DNA of 64,000 bases from Eggerthellaceae bacterium (GTDB lineage: Bacteria > Actinomycetota > Coriobacteriia > Coriobacteriales > Eggerthellaceae), in contig WRIS01000001.1 of the NCBI GenBank assembly GCA_009782615.1, positions 186,001 to 250,000 of the forward strand, given 5' to 3'. Positions 7,284-16,117 of this stretch are shown here, piece after piece. Every line of letters begins with the position of its first letter. Within the stretch, counting starts at the first letter, position 1. The notes beneath the pieces were generated by a model, which saw only the letters and a list, made by a program, of their open reading frames with translations, ran no database searches and was not told the DNA's origin. The position numbers and the translations under genes were made by a program.

Positions 7284-7712
7284 TCAGCTCATTTCCGAAA
7301 AGGTCTCAGCAAGTTTTTCTTGGGTGACTATCTCGACAGGCTGCTTTTCAAGGAGCGACTCAACCGAAGCTAAATCCTCAACGCAAAAAACGATGAAGGT
7401 TGACACGAGTGAATAGCTATAAACAATGTTGGCATGGGTTGAAATGATGCCGACAACACGGGCAAGTTCCCCAGGGATGTCATCAAGGCGCACGCACAAA
7501 ACCTCAGAAACAACAACTGCCGTTTTGTTGGCTTTCAGCACTTCTTGCCCGCGCTTCGGGTCGTCAAGAATGAAACGCACTATCCCATAGTCACCCGTGT
7601 CAGCAGCACTAAACCCGCGCACGTTGATGCCGTTTTCCTCAAAAGAATCGAGTACACGCTTCAAGTGACCAGGACGGCTTTCTAAAAATACGCTTATCTG
7701 AGATACGCTCAT
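7284..7712 (-). CDS. Tandem ACT-domain protein (first copy)
   Basis: This 142-residue protein consists of two ACT domains: MSVSQISVFLESRPGHLKRVLDSFEENGINVRGF begins the first and VLCVRLDDIPGELARVVGIISTHANIVYSY the second. Stand-alone tandem ACT proteins of this type (COG4747-like) are often encoded next to paaK and are thought to sense amino acids. It sits 13 bp upstream of paaK in the iorAB operon, so a role as an aromatic-amino-acid sensor acting on the ligase or IorAB is plausible but unproven. A homologue is paired with the second paaK (12211-12642). Confidence 0.88.
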   Translation of the reverse strand: MSVSQISVFLESRPGHLKRVLDSFEENGINVRGFSAADTGDYGIVRFILDDPKRGQEVLKANKTAVVVSEVLCVRLDDIPGELARVVGIISTHANIVYSYSLVSTFIVFCVEDLASVESLLEKQPVEIVTQEKLAETFSEMS

Positions 7713-7780
7713 AGCAATCGTGCTCCTTCTATCCGTGCTATCTGCTCAAATCCCCTTCATCTGGCAAGGGAAAGCCCACA

Positions 7781-8374
7781 TCACTGCAAGCCCGCTTCTT
7801 CCTCATAAGCAAAACCTGCTCGAAATGCGGTGAGGTTTATTTCCGTTAAGCGAGCAGGCAGGCGCGTTTCAATCTGCGCTTCCCAAAAAGATTTCCCAAT
7901 CCCAACCTCGTTTGCCAAGGCTCCCAACAACACCACATTGCTGCATTTTTCATTTCCGATTTCGCGCGCTATTTTTGTCGCAGGAACAAGGCTTGCCCCT
8001 AACTTGGTAAGGGTTCCCCGCGCGTCAGGCGGCATTTCCATTTTTCCCGTCAACACGGGAAGGGGCTTTTTCGTTTCATCATTGACGAGCAGTTTTCCGT
8101 CTGCCTTAAGATAAGAAATATTGCGCAGAGCTTCGGTCGTCTCAAAGGCAATAACGACATCGGCACAACCTTCATCAGTCACCATGGCAGAAACCTTTTC
8201 TCCGAAGCGAACAATGGTGGTTACCGCGCCCCCGCGCTGCGCCATGCCATGCACTTCGGAAAGCTTGACCTCATAGCCCGCTGCTTGGGCGCTGTGTGCC
8301 AACAAATCAGCAGCAAGGATGGTTCCCTGCCCTCCAACACCGCATAGCAATACCGTTATCGGCTCTGTGCTCAT
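7781..8374 (-). CDS. iorB: Indolepyruvate:ferredoxin oxidoreductase, beta subunit
   Basis: IorB is the gamma-domain subunit that completes the TPP-dependent oxidation of arylpyruvates to arylacetyl-CoA with ferredoxin reduction. The motif GVGGQGTILAADLLAHSAQ near the start and EVHGMAQRGGAVTT are diagnostic. I chose the ATG at 8374 (MSTEPITVLLCGVGGQG) because GGAAGGTG lies six bases before it; the longer frame to 8416 adds 14 residues with no such site. This gives 197 residues, normal for IorB. The gene follows iorA by 48 bp. Confidence 0.94.
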   Translation of the reverse strand: MSTEPITVLLCGVGGQGTILAADLLAHSAQAAGYEVKLSEVHGMAQRGGAVTTIVRFGEKVSAMVTDEGCADVVIAFETTEALRNISYLKADGKLLVNDETKKPLPVLTGKMEMPPDARGTLTKLGASLVPATKIAREIGNEKCSNVVLLGALANEVGIGKSFWEAQIETRLPARLTEINLTAFRAGFAYEEEAGLQ

Positions 8375-8422
8375 TTTTTCACCTTCCACAAAATCAAACC
8401 TGCCCTTCGAAAACAAAACCGC

Positions 8423-10171
8423 TTACCACGAGCCACTTTTTCGTATCGAAGAACTTGCGCAGTACTGTTCGCATTGCCCGCAGCCCACACAAAGCGCCTC
8501 GTCGATTACCGCACGCTGAGCCAACACGTCGCGTGATATGGCAGGACAACCAAGACTTGTGCACACGCCGCAATCGGTACATGTTTCATCCACAAAAACA
8601 GGAACGTCGCGCGTTTTTTCCAAAAGAATACACGGCGCGCGAAATATTAAAACGCTCAAATCTTTGTTTGCGAGCGCTTCTTTTATGGCTTGGCGCACCG
8701 CCTTCATGTTAAAGGGGTCAATAGTCTTGATATCGGTAACGCCCAGTGCTGCCACCACGGTTTCAAGATCAAGTTCACGGGTTGGGCGCTCTTGAAGCGT
8801 TTCGCCATTGAAAGGGTTTCCTTGCCGCCCCGTCATCGCGGTCGTGCGATTGTCAAGAATGGCCACCGTTCCCCCGCCTTGGTTGTACACCGTATTCATA
8901 AGCGAAGTAAGTCCTGAATGGGCGAAAGTCGAATCCCCAATAACGGCAACTACGGGCTGAGGTTTTTCCGTCTCACCCATAACGAGTTCAAAACCATGCG
9001 CCATCGAAATTGAGGCACCCATATCTACGCAGGTGTCCATAGCTGAAAGAGGGGCTAGAGCTCCTAAGGTATAACAACCGATGTCGCCCGTAATAAGAGC
9101 GCGTGCGCGGGTAAGCTCCTTGAAAACCAAACGATGAGGGCACCCCGGACACAAAGCAGGAGGCCGATTAGGTAGACCCTCAAACGGCTCAAAGGCTTGG
9201 CGTGGTTTACCTCCAAAAGCCTGACGTACGATATCAGGGGTCAGCTCACCTGCAAGGGGAAGGGTTTTTGGCGTATCGGCCACCTGTATCCCTAAGGCTT
9301 TTACCTGGGCTGAAAGATAGTCAGAGGCTTCTTCAACCACGTAAAGCTTATCGACCGCTCCCTCAAAATCCTTCAAGGCTTGAGCCGGCAGTGGCCAGGT
9401 TATCCCCAGCTTGAAAACACTTGCGTGCGGAAGCGCCTCAACAACATAGTGATACGCCGCCCCTGAACAAATGATGCCTTGTGCGCTATCCTTCATCATC
9501 ACTTCGTTGCAAGAACAACTTTCAGCCGCTTCTTTGAGCGAGGCAACACGTGCATCTTGTACGCTGCGGCGCAGTTTCGCGAAAGCAGGCATCATGACCC
9601 ACTTTGCGGGATCCTTTGTGTATTCTTTCAAGGAAACTTCCGTGCGTTTTCCGACTTCTACGAGGGTTTTTGCGTGAGAGATGCGCACGGTTGAACGTAT
9701 CATGACAGGAACGTCAAAGCGCTCCGATAGGTCGTAGGCTTCCTTGGTAAAGCGAAGCGCTTCTGCTGAATCAGATGGCTCAAAAATAGGAATGCGCGCA
9801 GCGAGAGCATAAAAACGCGAGTCTTGTTCGTTTTGGGATGAATGCATGCCTGGGTCATCGGCGGCAAGAATGACCAATCCCCCGCCTACACCCGTATAGG
9901 CTGCCGTAAACAAAGGATCAGCAGCAACATTAACTCCCACATGCTTCATGGTTGCCAGCACCCGTGCTCCTGCAGCTGAGGCACCAAGCCCCACCTCAAG
10001 AGCGACCTTTTCGTTGGGGCACCATTCCGCATAGACCCCTTCTTTCGTCGCAAAGCACTCCATCGTTTCGGTTGACGGTGTTCCTGGGTAGGCAACGCCT
10101 ATTCTTACCCCTGCTTCCCAGGCACCCTGTGCTATTGCTTCGTTTCCTGACAGTAGTTCCATATACCGCAT
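8423..10171 (-). CDS. iorA: Indolepyruvate:ferredoxin oxidoreductase, alpha subunit
   Basis: IorA carries the TPP and Fe-S centres of the arylpyruvate:ferredoxin oxidoreductase. Visible in order: the N-terminal pyrimidine-binding part (ELLSGNEAIAQGAWEAGV, YPGTPSTE), the TPP pyrophosphate-binding part (GDIGCYTLG, IGDSTFAHSGL, DNRTTAMTGRQGNP), and a C-terminal ferredoxin domain with CTDCGVCTSLGCP and CVGCGQCEQYC for two clusters. The ATG at 10171 gives MRYMELLSGNEA, which fits family N termini; a TTG at 10207 is less likely. It has 582 residues. It leads the iorA-iorB-ACT-paaK operon and has a MerR-type palindrome 43 bp upstream. Confidence 0.95.
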   Translation of the reverse strand: MRYMELLSGNEAIAQGAWEAGVRIGVAYPGTPSTETMECFATKEGVYAEWCPNEKVALEVGLGASAAGARVLATMKHVGVNVAADPLFTAAYTGVGGGLVILAADDPGMHSSQNEQDSRFYALAARIPIFEPSDSAEALRFTKEAYDLSERFDVPVMIRSTVRISHAKTLVEVGKRTEVSLKEYTKDPAKWVMMPAFAKLRRSVQDARVASLKEAAESCSCNEVMMKDSAQGIICSGAAYHYVVEALPHASVFKLGITWPLPAQALKDFEGAVDKLYVVEEASDYLSAQVKALGIQVADTPKTLPLAGELTPDIVRQAFGGKPRQAFEPFEGLPNRPPALCPGCPHRLVFKELTRARALITGDIGCYTLGALAPLSAMDTCVDMGASISMAHGFELVMGETEKPQPVVAVIGDSTFAHSGLTSLMNTVYNQGGGTVAILDNRTTAMTGRQGNPFNGETLQERPTRELDLETVVAALGVTDIKTIDPFNMKAVRQAIKEALANKDLSVLIFRAPCILLEKTRDVPVFVDETCTDCGVCTSLGCPAISRDVLAQRAVIDEALCVGCGQCEQYCASSSIRKSGSW

Positions 10172-10213
10172 CTTTCTTCTCTTACCGTTCATCATTAAGC
10201 GAGGCAAGCATCC

Positions 10214-10228
10214 TTAGAGTTACTCTAA
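10214..10228 (-). promoter_or_regulatory. MerR-type operator upstream of iorA
   Basis: TTAGAGTTACTCTAA is a perfect palindrome around its central base and identical in core to the two operators before the MerR gene at 1891. It lies between the iorA start (10171) and the FHA gene. No good -35/-10 pair is obvious around it, so the exact promoter is undecided. Confidence 0.7.
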
Positions 10229-10271
10229 CACTACGTGCCCAATCGAATGTTCACGAGGGGTGGTGCGTTTA

Positions 10272-10733
10272 TTATTGGTCGTTGCTTTCCTGATAGAGCA
10301 AGCAAAACGCACCTACTTGGATAATGTCGCCGTCGCGAAGTTTTGTCTCCGTGATACTTTCGTTGTTAATCCAGACCCCATTAAACGATTTGTTGTCGCT
10401 GATGAAAAAGCCGTCATCTTTTTGCGCTATCTCGGCATGTTGGCGCGATACCGTCATATCGTTTAAGAAGATGGAACACTGAGGGCTCCTCCCAATGGAA
10501 TACGTGCCCTCTGCCAGCTGGAAGGTCGTTTCAATTTGCGGACCGCGTACAATTCTCAGCACGGCGATTGTAGGTTGTACTTCGGTGGCACTCGTGATTT
10601 CTTCTTCCGTGAGCGCAACGGGTGCAAAGCTTTGGGTTGATTCTAAAAACTTGAACCCACACGTTGAGCACACCTGTTCATCGGCTTGTACTGCACTGTC
10701 GCAAACCGGGCATTGTTCAAGGTTACCTACCAT
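10272..10733 (-). CDS. Zinc-ribbon FHA-domain protein
   Basis: An N-terminal zinc ribbon (CPVC and CSTCGFKF) is followed by an FHA phosphothreonine-binding domain from about residue 55: YSIGRSPQCSIFLNDMTVSRQHAEI and SFNGVWINNESI hold the conserved Gly-Arg, Ser-Arg-x-His and Asn-Gly residues. Such proteins bind Thr-phosphorylated partners of Ser/Thr kinases; no kinase is in the window. I chose the ATG at 10733, six bases after GGAGGA, rather than the TTG at 10751. It has 153 residues. It follows dacA by 36 bp and may share its transcript. Confidence 0.88.
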   Translation of the reverse strand: MVGNLEQCPVCDSAVQADEQVCSTCGFKFLESTQSFAPVALTEEEITSATEVQPTIAVLRIVRGPQIETTFQLAEGTYSIGRSPQCSIFLNDMTVSRQHAEIAQKDDGFFISDNKSFNGVWINNESITETKLRDGDIIQVGAFCLLYQESNDQ

Positions 10734-10769
10734 CACTTGTCCTCCATTCAAAAGACCTCATATCCAACA

Positions 10770-12221
10770 TCATCCGCTACCACGCGGATTAAGCAAAGGC
10801 GTTTGATTAACTATTATGGAATAAGCAACTGTTTGTTGCCCCGAGAATTTGCGGAAAAGGCGATCCCACCAAATACCGATGCCCTCAATCAAACCAGGAG
10901 CTTTCATTTCCTCGCAAGCAACCATATCAACGGTAAGAAGCACGTCATTGCGCTGCTTGAAAGTGATGGTGCCCAGCTTATCCCCTATGCGCACATCTCC
11001 TTGAACGGTGTTGTATTCGAAGGTTTGGTTGATGTTACCGTTCAAATCAAAAATCGCTACGGCTTGGTCGGGATCGGCAAGCGTTGCTTTTACGGTTTTG
11101 TCAATCCAGTTGCTGTGTGCCACTTCGGCAACAACGGGCACCGATACCACTTCCCCGTTTTTCTTGATGTCAACGTATCGATCGGAATGCGCGAGCGGGT
11201 ATTCAACCTGGTGGTCATATATCCACTGCAACAATATTTGGGCATCAACAAAACGCTGGTCGGCATCGGAAGAATCGAGCACAACCGCATAGTATTCTTC
11301 CCCTTCCCTGTTTGCCGCACCAGCAAAACAAGGGCCTGCTAAATCGGTAAAACCTGTTTTAACGCCGCATGCGCCGTCGAAATTCCCGAGCATTTGGTCG
11401 GTGCTTTCCAGGTGAAGTTTTTCCTTGCCGCCCTCGGCGCGGATTACCTCGATGTCAGTTTCTGCAGTCGCAACAATCGAACGGAAGGTTTCGTTTTCCA
11501 TCGCAAACTTCACCATACGGGCAACGTCAAGCGCACAACTGCGCTGTTCCCCTTCAAAACCGTCGTCGTCAAGCCCGTGGGGGTTTTCGAAATAGGTGTC
11601 GACCAAACCCAATTCCTGAGCCCTTTCATTCATACGGTCGATGAAGGCTTGTTCTGCGACCCAGGGGTCAACTTCAATGTTGGCGTTCGCGCCTCCCAAA
11701 AGGATATAGCCTACCGCTTCGGCAAGGGCAACCGCAGCATCGTTACCCGAAGAAAGCAAGAGGGCTTTGAGAGTATCGTCGCGCGTGAGAACATCCCCCG
11801 CAAGCAGTTCTGCCGAAGATTCTCCCGTATATGCCGCGCGTTCGCTTACCGTGATAAGGGTGTTTTTGTCGGTGTTTTCAAGCACGATAATCGCTGTCAT
11901 AACCTTAGTGATTGAGGCAATTTGGGTGGCTGCTTTGGAATTGCGTTCGAAATAAAGGGTGCCATCAGCTGCCATAACAACAGCATATTCGGCATCAACG
12001 CTCGGGCAATCAGCAAGGGAAAGCCCGCGGGAATCAACCGAAACCCCCAAGATTATATCTGCTTTGCGCACATCAGCAAAGGCAGGCGTAATGCCAACAG
12101 GTAGGCTTAAAACAAGCGCAAGTATGCAGGCGAAAAACACCTTCGAAACACGCGAGGAAATCACCTGCGCATCCCTTGCGTCTGCGCGCACGCCGAAACG
12201 ATGTTTTCTACTAGCAGTCAT
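10770..12221 (-). CDS. dacA: D-alanyl-D-alanine carboxypeptidase (PBP5/DacA type)
   Basis: This is a serine carboxypeptidase that trims the terminal D-Ala of peptidoglycan stem peptides outside the membrane. An N-terminal hydrophobic signal (VFFACILALVLSLPVGITPAFA) is followed by the three catalytic motifs: SITK, SGN (LLSSGNDAAVAL) and KTG (GVKTGFTD). A beta-rich C-terminal domain follows, and a hydrophobic C-terminal stretch could hold it to the membrane. The ATG at 12221 overlaps the end of the ACT gene by 11 bp, giving 483 residues; the upstream extension to 12296 lies inside that gene. Confidence 0.92.
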   Translation of the reverse strand: MTASRKHRFGVRADARDAQVISSRVSKVFFACILALVLSLPVGITPAFADVRKADIILGVSVDSRGLSLADCPSVDAEYAVVMAADGTLYFERNSKAATQIASITKVMTAIIVLENTDKNTLITVSERAAYTGESSAELLAGDVLTRDDTLKALLLSSGNDAAVALAEAVGYILLGGANANIEVDPWVAEQAFIDRMNERAQELGLVDTYFENPHGLDDDGFEGEQRSCALDVARMVKFAMENETFRSIVATAETDIEVIRAEGGKEKLHLESTDQMLGNFDGACGVKTGFTDLAGPCFAGAANREGEEYYAVVLDSSDADQRFVDAQILLQWIYDHQVEYPLAHSDRYVDIKKNGEVVSVPVVAEVAHSNWIDKTVKATLADPDQAVAIFDLNGNINQTFEYNTVQGDVRIGDKLGTITFKQRNDVLLTVDMVACEEMKAPGLIEGIGIWWDRLFRKFSGQQTVAYSIIVNQTPLLNPRGSG

Positions 12222-12642
12222 CAAGTGCGTAAACCTCTTCCGATTGAACAAGCGCGTATCCCGCTTCCACGAGCCGCAATTCGATAGAAGCATCATTTAC
12301 CTTCAAGACATCGATAGCAAAATTTTCATTTATAGAAAAACAATAGCCGTATTCCACGTCAACGTTTTCACGGTCGAGGAATTCAAGTAATTCTGCAAGC
12401 CCGCCTTTGCGGTCAGGGACGCGCACGCCTAACACATCTATTACCTTTGCGCGAAACCCTGCACCGCGCAAAGCTTCGGCTGCTTTTTCAGGGCAGTCGC
12501 AAAAGATGCGCGCGATACCAAAATCAGTCGTATCGGCAAGAAAGAGCGCCCGCATATTGATATCCTCATCCGCAATAACGCGGCACGCTTGCGCAAGATG
12601 CCCTTTGCGATTTTCGATAAATACCGTAAGTTGAGAAATCAT
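12211..12642 (-). CDS. Tandem ACT-domain protein (second copy)
   Basis: This 143-residue protein has two ACT repeats (MISQLTVFIENRKGHLAQAC and VLGVRVPDRKGGLAELLEFLD) and is clearly related to the one at 7284-7712. Its ATG overlaps the stop region of paaK by one base, so the two are translationally coupled. The repeated pairing of ACT protein and PaaK argues for a dedicated partner or regulator of the ligase. The ligand is unknown. Confidence 0.88.
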   Translation of the reverse strand: MISQLTVFIENRKGHLAQACRVIADEDINMRALFLADTTDFGIARIFCDCPEKAAEALRGAGFRAKVIDVLGVRVPDRKGGLAELLEFLDRENVDVEYGYCFSINENFAIDVLKVNDASIELRLVEAGYALVQSEEVYALDDC

Positions 12643-13949
12643 TATTGTCTCCCTTCTCGCATGTCGATAATGCGTTTTGCCTTGCCCTCGCTGCGCCCTA
12701 TCGTTTTTGGCTCTACGATTTTCACTTCTACGGCAACCTGAAGGTTGCTCTTGAGTTCGCGCGCGATATCTTTTTTCAAGGCTTCGAGTTTGCGTACTTC
12801 GTCGAAGGGGAAATCAGGAACCGTTTCAACATGAAGTTCAACGTGGTCAAGCGACCCTTTACTCTTAAGGATGATTTCATATTGAGCGGTAATTTCCTCA
12901 AACTGCGTAATAACTTCTTCGATTTGCGAGGGGAACACGTTCACGCCGCGAATGATGAGCATGTCGTCAGTTCTTCCTGCAATGCGGTCAATACGCGTCA
13001 AGGCACGCCCGCACGCACAGCGACCCTTGATGATGCGCGTGATATCGCGTGTGCGGTAGCGAATCAAAGGAGACGCCTGTTTTGTCAAGGTGGTGAACAC
13101 CGCTTCTCCCCATTGCCCGTCTTCTACTGGCTCAAGCGTATCGGGGTCGATTATCTCAACAAGGAAGTGGTCATCACAGACGTGAAGTCCTTGTTGCTTG
13201 TCGCACTCCCACGCCACGCCTGGCCCCATAACTTCTGAAAGGCCGTAGATGTCGTGCACCTTAAGCCCGAGTTTTTCTTCAATTTCGTTGCGCATTCCTT
13301 CAGAACACGGCTCCGCGCCCAATACTGCAGCCGACACCTGCAAATCATCTGCGGGCTTATATCCCTCTTCAAGAGCGCTTTCGGCAATGTGGAGAGCATA
13401 GGAGGGCGTACAACAAAGGATGTCGGTGTTGAAATCATCTAACAGCTGTATTTGGCGGCGCGTATTGCCTGAAGATATAGGAATAACGGTACAACCAATC
13501 GCTTCACCACCTCGGTGGGCGCCAAGCCCGCCAGTAAAAAGCCCGTATCCGTAAGCAACCTGAACGGTGCTTTTGGTGCTCGCACCCGCAGCGACAAGCG
13601 CGCGGGCAACGCAATCACCCCAGTTCACCAAATCCTGTTCGGTGTAGCCGACGACGGTGGCGTTTCCCGTGGTTCCTGAAGAGGAATGAATGCGCACCAC
13701 TTCATCATTTTCAACCGCAAACATCTTAAAAGGATACCCGTCCCGTAAATCTTGTTTGACCGTAAACGGCAAGCGCGCAATATCGTCAATGCTTTTGATG
13801 TCCTCAGGGCTAATCCCCGCTTCGTCAAATGCTTGATGGTAAAACGGGATGCGCTCATAGACATAGGCAACCAATTCTTTGAGGCGCTCACTTTGCAGGT
13901 CGCGAAGGTTTTCTTCGCTCATAGTTTCGATTTCGGGCTGATAATACAC
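12642..13949 (-). CDS. paaK: Phenylacetate-CoA ligase (second copy)
   Basis: This 435-residue AMP-forming arylacetate-CoA ligase has SSGTTGNATVVGY, YGLSEVMGPGVAWEC, YRTRDITRI, the Cys-containing GRCACGR and the hinge DDMLIIRGVNVFPSQI. It parallels the copy at 5960-7270 across the whole length but has diverged (the P-loop reads TGNAT against TGKPI), suggesting a different arylacetate. It starts with GTG at 13949 after GGAAGCTC. It heads a paaK-ACT-dacA run on the minus strand. Confidence 0.92.
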   Translation of the reverse strand: MYYQPEIETMSEENLRDLQSERLKELVAYVYERIPFYHQAFDEAGISPEDIKSIDDIARLPFTVKQDLRDGYPFKMFAVENDEVVRIHSSSGTTGNATVVGYTEQDLVNWGDCVARALVAAGASTKSTVQVAYGYGLFTGGLGAHRGGEAIGCTVIPISSGNTRRQIQLLDDFNTDILCCTPSYALHIAESALEEGYKPADDLQVSAAVLGAEPCSEGMRNEIEEKLGLKVHDIYGLSEVMGPGVAWECDKQQGLHVCDDHFLVEIIDPDTLEPVEDGQWGEAVFTTLTKQASPLIRYRTRDITRIIKGRCACGRALTRIDRIAGRTDDMLIIRGVNVFPSQIEEVITQFEEITAQYEIILKSKGSLDHVELHVETVPDFPFDEVRKLEALKKDIARELKSNLQVAVEVKIVEPKTIGRSEGKAKRIIDMREGRQ

Positions 13950-14066
13950 GAGCTTCCTTTCCTTTCTTTTTCTTGCGGTGATAGGTGTCTTTCTATGATA
14001 CCACTGAAAAATTCCCCGAAGGGCTTTAAGAAACCGTGCGGCGCGAAGTAAACACGAAGTCTATTG

Positions 14067-14093
14067 GGGTTGTACGGGTTGTGCGGGTTGTGC
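14067..14093. repeat. Three 9-bp tandem repeats just past the vanW stop
   Basis: GGGTTGTAC, GGGTTGTGC and GGGTTGTGC lie head to tail directly downstream of the vanW-like stop codon. On the minus strand, in a different frame from that gene, they read Gln-Pro-Ala/Val repeats. Confidence 0.75.
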
Positions 14094-14098
14094 GACAG

Positions 14099-16117
14099 CT
14101 AATTGTTGGAAGAGGCAGACGAAGCTTTGTCGGGGTCAGGGGTGTTTGGCCCTGCCAGCCTGATTTGGTCGACGGCTTCATAGTTTGATATGAAGTTATC
14201 TTGGTACAAGATATTCCCACTTTTGTCAGAAACCGTTCGCACAACCGTGATGTTCGAGCCATCAACACCTTCAGTTTTTATATAGCTATACCCTTCAGGA
14301 AGTTCTTCGTCTTCCACCATTCTTTTCTTGAACTTATCCCCTTCAGACCATTCCCCTACGTTTGTGGTAACCACATATTCAGGACTCACGCCATAAAGGG
14401 CAGCGGTGAGTGTTGAATCGGTGTAGCTCATAGTGAGCAAGGTGTCAGAGGTTGTATTGTTCTTCCAGCGAAAGTCAAGGTCAGGCCAGTTGACGGCCGC
14501 ATCGCGCCCATCAGGATAGCCCGCAACGTAGATGCTGTGATTGTGTCGCTGCAAAACGGGATAGCCCGCTTCATATACCGCGTTGAAAACGGTGGTTGCC
14601 ACCTGGCAGATACCGCCGCCAATATCGTTGTCAACTATCTCGCCTTCAACAATAGCTCCTGCTCCCTGAAAGCCCGCGTCTTCATTGCAGTTCCCTGCCC
14701 GTTCGTGAAACGACCAGGTGCCCCCATCGCGCACAATGATTGAGTTGTTGAGAATATCTGCGGCAAGGTGAATATTGTGGTTGCGCGCCGTTGCGTAGGT
14801 GGTGTATTCGGTCGTGTATTCGGCAATACGCGTGATAACTCCGTAGTTAAGCGCGTCATCAAAGCTCAGCTTGCTGGGTATGGGAATGTAGGCAACCGTA
14901 ACCGTTGGGCGGGATTCAACCTTACTCTTTTCGGAGAAAAGGTAGTCGCTTAACGCCTGAATCGCATCCTCGGTCATAGGAATCGTTCCTGGTGTATCAA
15001 GCTCAACAATAGGCTTGCCCTTTTCGACCAAGAAACGAACCTTGACCTCTTTGCCATCGTAGTCTGCCTTCATATAGGCAACCACCATGCTTTTCGCTTT
15101 TTCGTAATCAAGATAAGGTCGCAGTGTCCACGTTTCGCCCGACGCCTCGACAGCAGTTGAGACCCATTTGCCCAAGTCATAAGAATCGGCAACCCAGGCA
15201 GCTTCTTCGGAAGAAAAATGGGCACCAAAAGAAATGCCCGCGTTTACCCGTTCACAGGCCTCTTGTGCCATTTCTTTGCTTATCTGCAAAGGGGCATATT
15301 GCGTGTGTGCGACAAAGGCAACATCTTTTTCATCGGTTTCCAAAAAAGCACGATCAAGTTCGCGCTGAAATTCTTCGCGGTCAAGCATGTTTCCGCTGTG
15401 GCCTTCGACCACTTCTGCGACACCCTCTTCCACCAGGATATCGTAGTTAACAAGCGGAGTTCCAATGCTTAAATCAATATCGTGTGCCAGCGTCTCGAAA
15501 GCATCTTTATCGTAGCGCGCACGCGGGTCAATAGTGTGCTTGAAAAAGAGTGCTTGCAGGCGTTTGAAGATTCCCCCGTTGGATCTTCCAAACGCAAGGG
15601 CATCCTCAACCAGACCTTCGGCGTCAAAGGCTACTGACAAACTGGCAGCATTCACCTGCCACACCAAGCGGTGTTCGCGTGCTTCTTCCATAGTGATAAG
15701 TTCATCAGAAAGATATTCTTGAGTGATGCGTAGCGATTCTTCACGGTTCGCAAGCGCAGCGTCATGAGCAAAAACTGAAACACCCGTGTGAGCAACACGA
15801 GACCAGTAGAGGTTTTCAAGAAGCTCGGTGGCTTCTTGCGCGGTTTTGCCCCCCAGATCAACCTCGCCAACGCTTATGCCCGAATAAACCTTTCCGCGGT
15901 TGATTCCCCAATCAACAAGACTGCCAACCAACACCACGGCAAAAAGCGCACACACCACGATAAAGACCTTTGATTGCCCCACACTTAAGGCAGGCTTTTG
16001 TTTGCCAAGACTTTTCTTGGGTGCGCTCTTCTTTAAAGGAGAAGGAGAAAAACGCGCCGAATCTCTTCGAACGCGTGGCTTTTTCTTAATATTTTTCCGC
16101 GGCGTCGTCTGTTTCAT
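14099..16117 (-). CDS. VanW-family envelope protein with peptidoglycan-binding-like region
   Basis: This 672-residue protein begins with a very basic cytoplasmic stretch (1-50) and one membrane helix (VFIVVCALFAVVLVGSLVDW), so the rest lies outside. A PG_binding_4-like region (ISVGEVDLGGKTAQEATELL) is followed by more repeat-like sequence. The VanW domain starts near 450: TYATARNHNIHLAADILNN, GTWSFHERAG and DIGGGICQVATTVFNA. A G5-like beta segment (SDKSGNILYQDNF) closes it. The function of VanW is unresolved; this architecture is common in Gram-positive cell-wall proteins. It overlaps pgsA by 4 bp. A possible recent frameshift affects its C terminus. Confidence 0.88.
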   Translation of the reverse strand: MKQTTPRKNIKKKPRVRRDSARFSPSPLKKSAPKKSLGKQKPALSVGQSKVFIVVCALFAVVLVGSLVDWGINRGKVYSGISVGEVDLGGKTAQEATELLENLYWSRVAHTGVSVFAHDAALANREESLRITQEYLSDELITMEEAREHRLVWQVNAASLSVAFDAEGLVEDALAFGRSNGGIFKRLQALFFKHTIDPRARYDKDAFETLAHDIDLSIGTPLVNYDILVEEGVAEVVEGHSGNMLDREEFQRELDRAFLETDEKDVAFVAHTQYAPLQISKEMAQEACERVNAGISFGAHFSSEEAAWVADSYDLGKWVSTAVEASGETWTLRPYLDYEKAKSMVVAYMKADYDGKEVKVRFLVEKGKPIVELDTPGTIPMTEDAIQALSDYLFSEKSKVESRPTVTVAYIPIPSKLSFDDALNYGVITRIAEYTTEYTTYATARNHNIHLAADILNNSIIVRDGGTWSFHERAGNCNEDAGFQGAGAIVEGEIVDNDIGGGICQVATTVFNAVYEAGYPVLQRHNHSIYVAGYPDGRDAAVNWPDLDFRWKNNTTSDTLLTMSYTDSTLTAALYGVSPEYVVTTNVGEWSEGDKFKKRMVEDEELPEGYSYIKTEGVDGSNITVVRTVSDKSGNILYQDNFISNYEAVDQIRLAGPNTPDPDKASSASSNN

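Noticed and set aside
10172-10207. TTG at 10207 as the iorA start
   Set aside because: The ATG at 10171 matches the usual IorA N terminus (ELLSGNEAIA); the extra 12 residues do not resemble the family.
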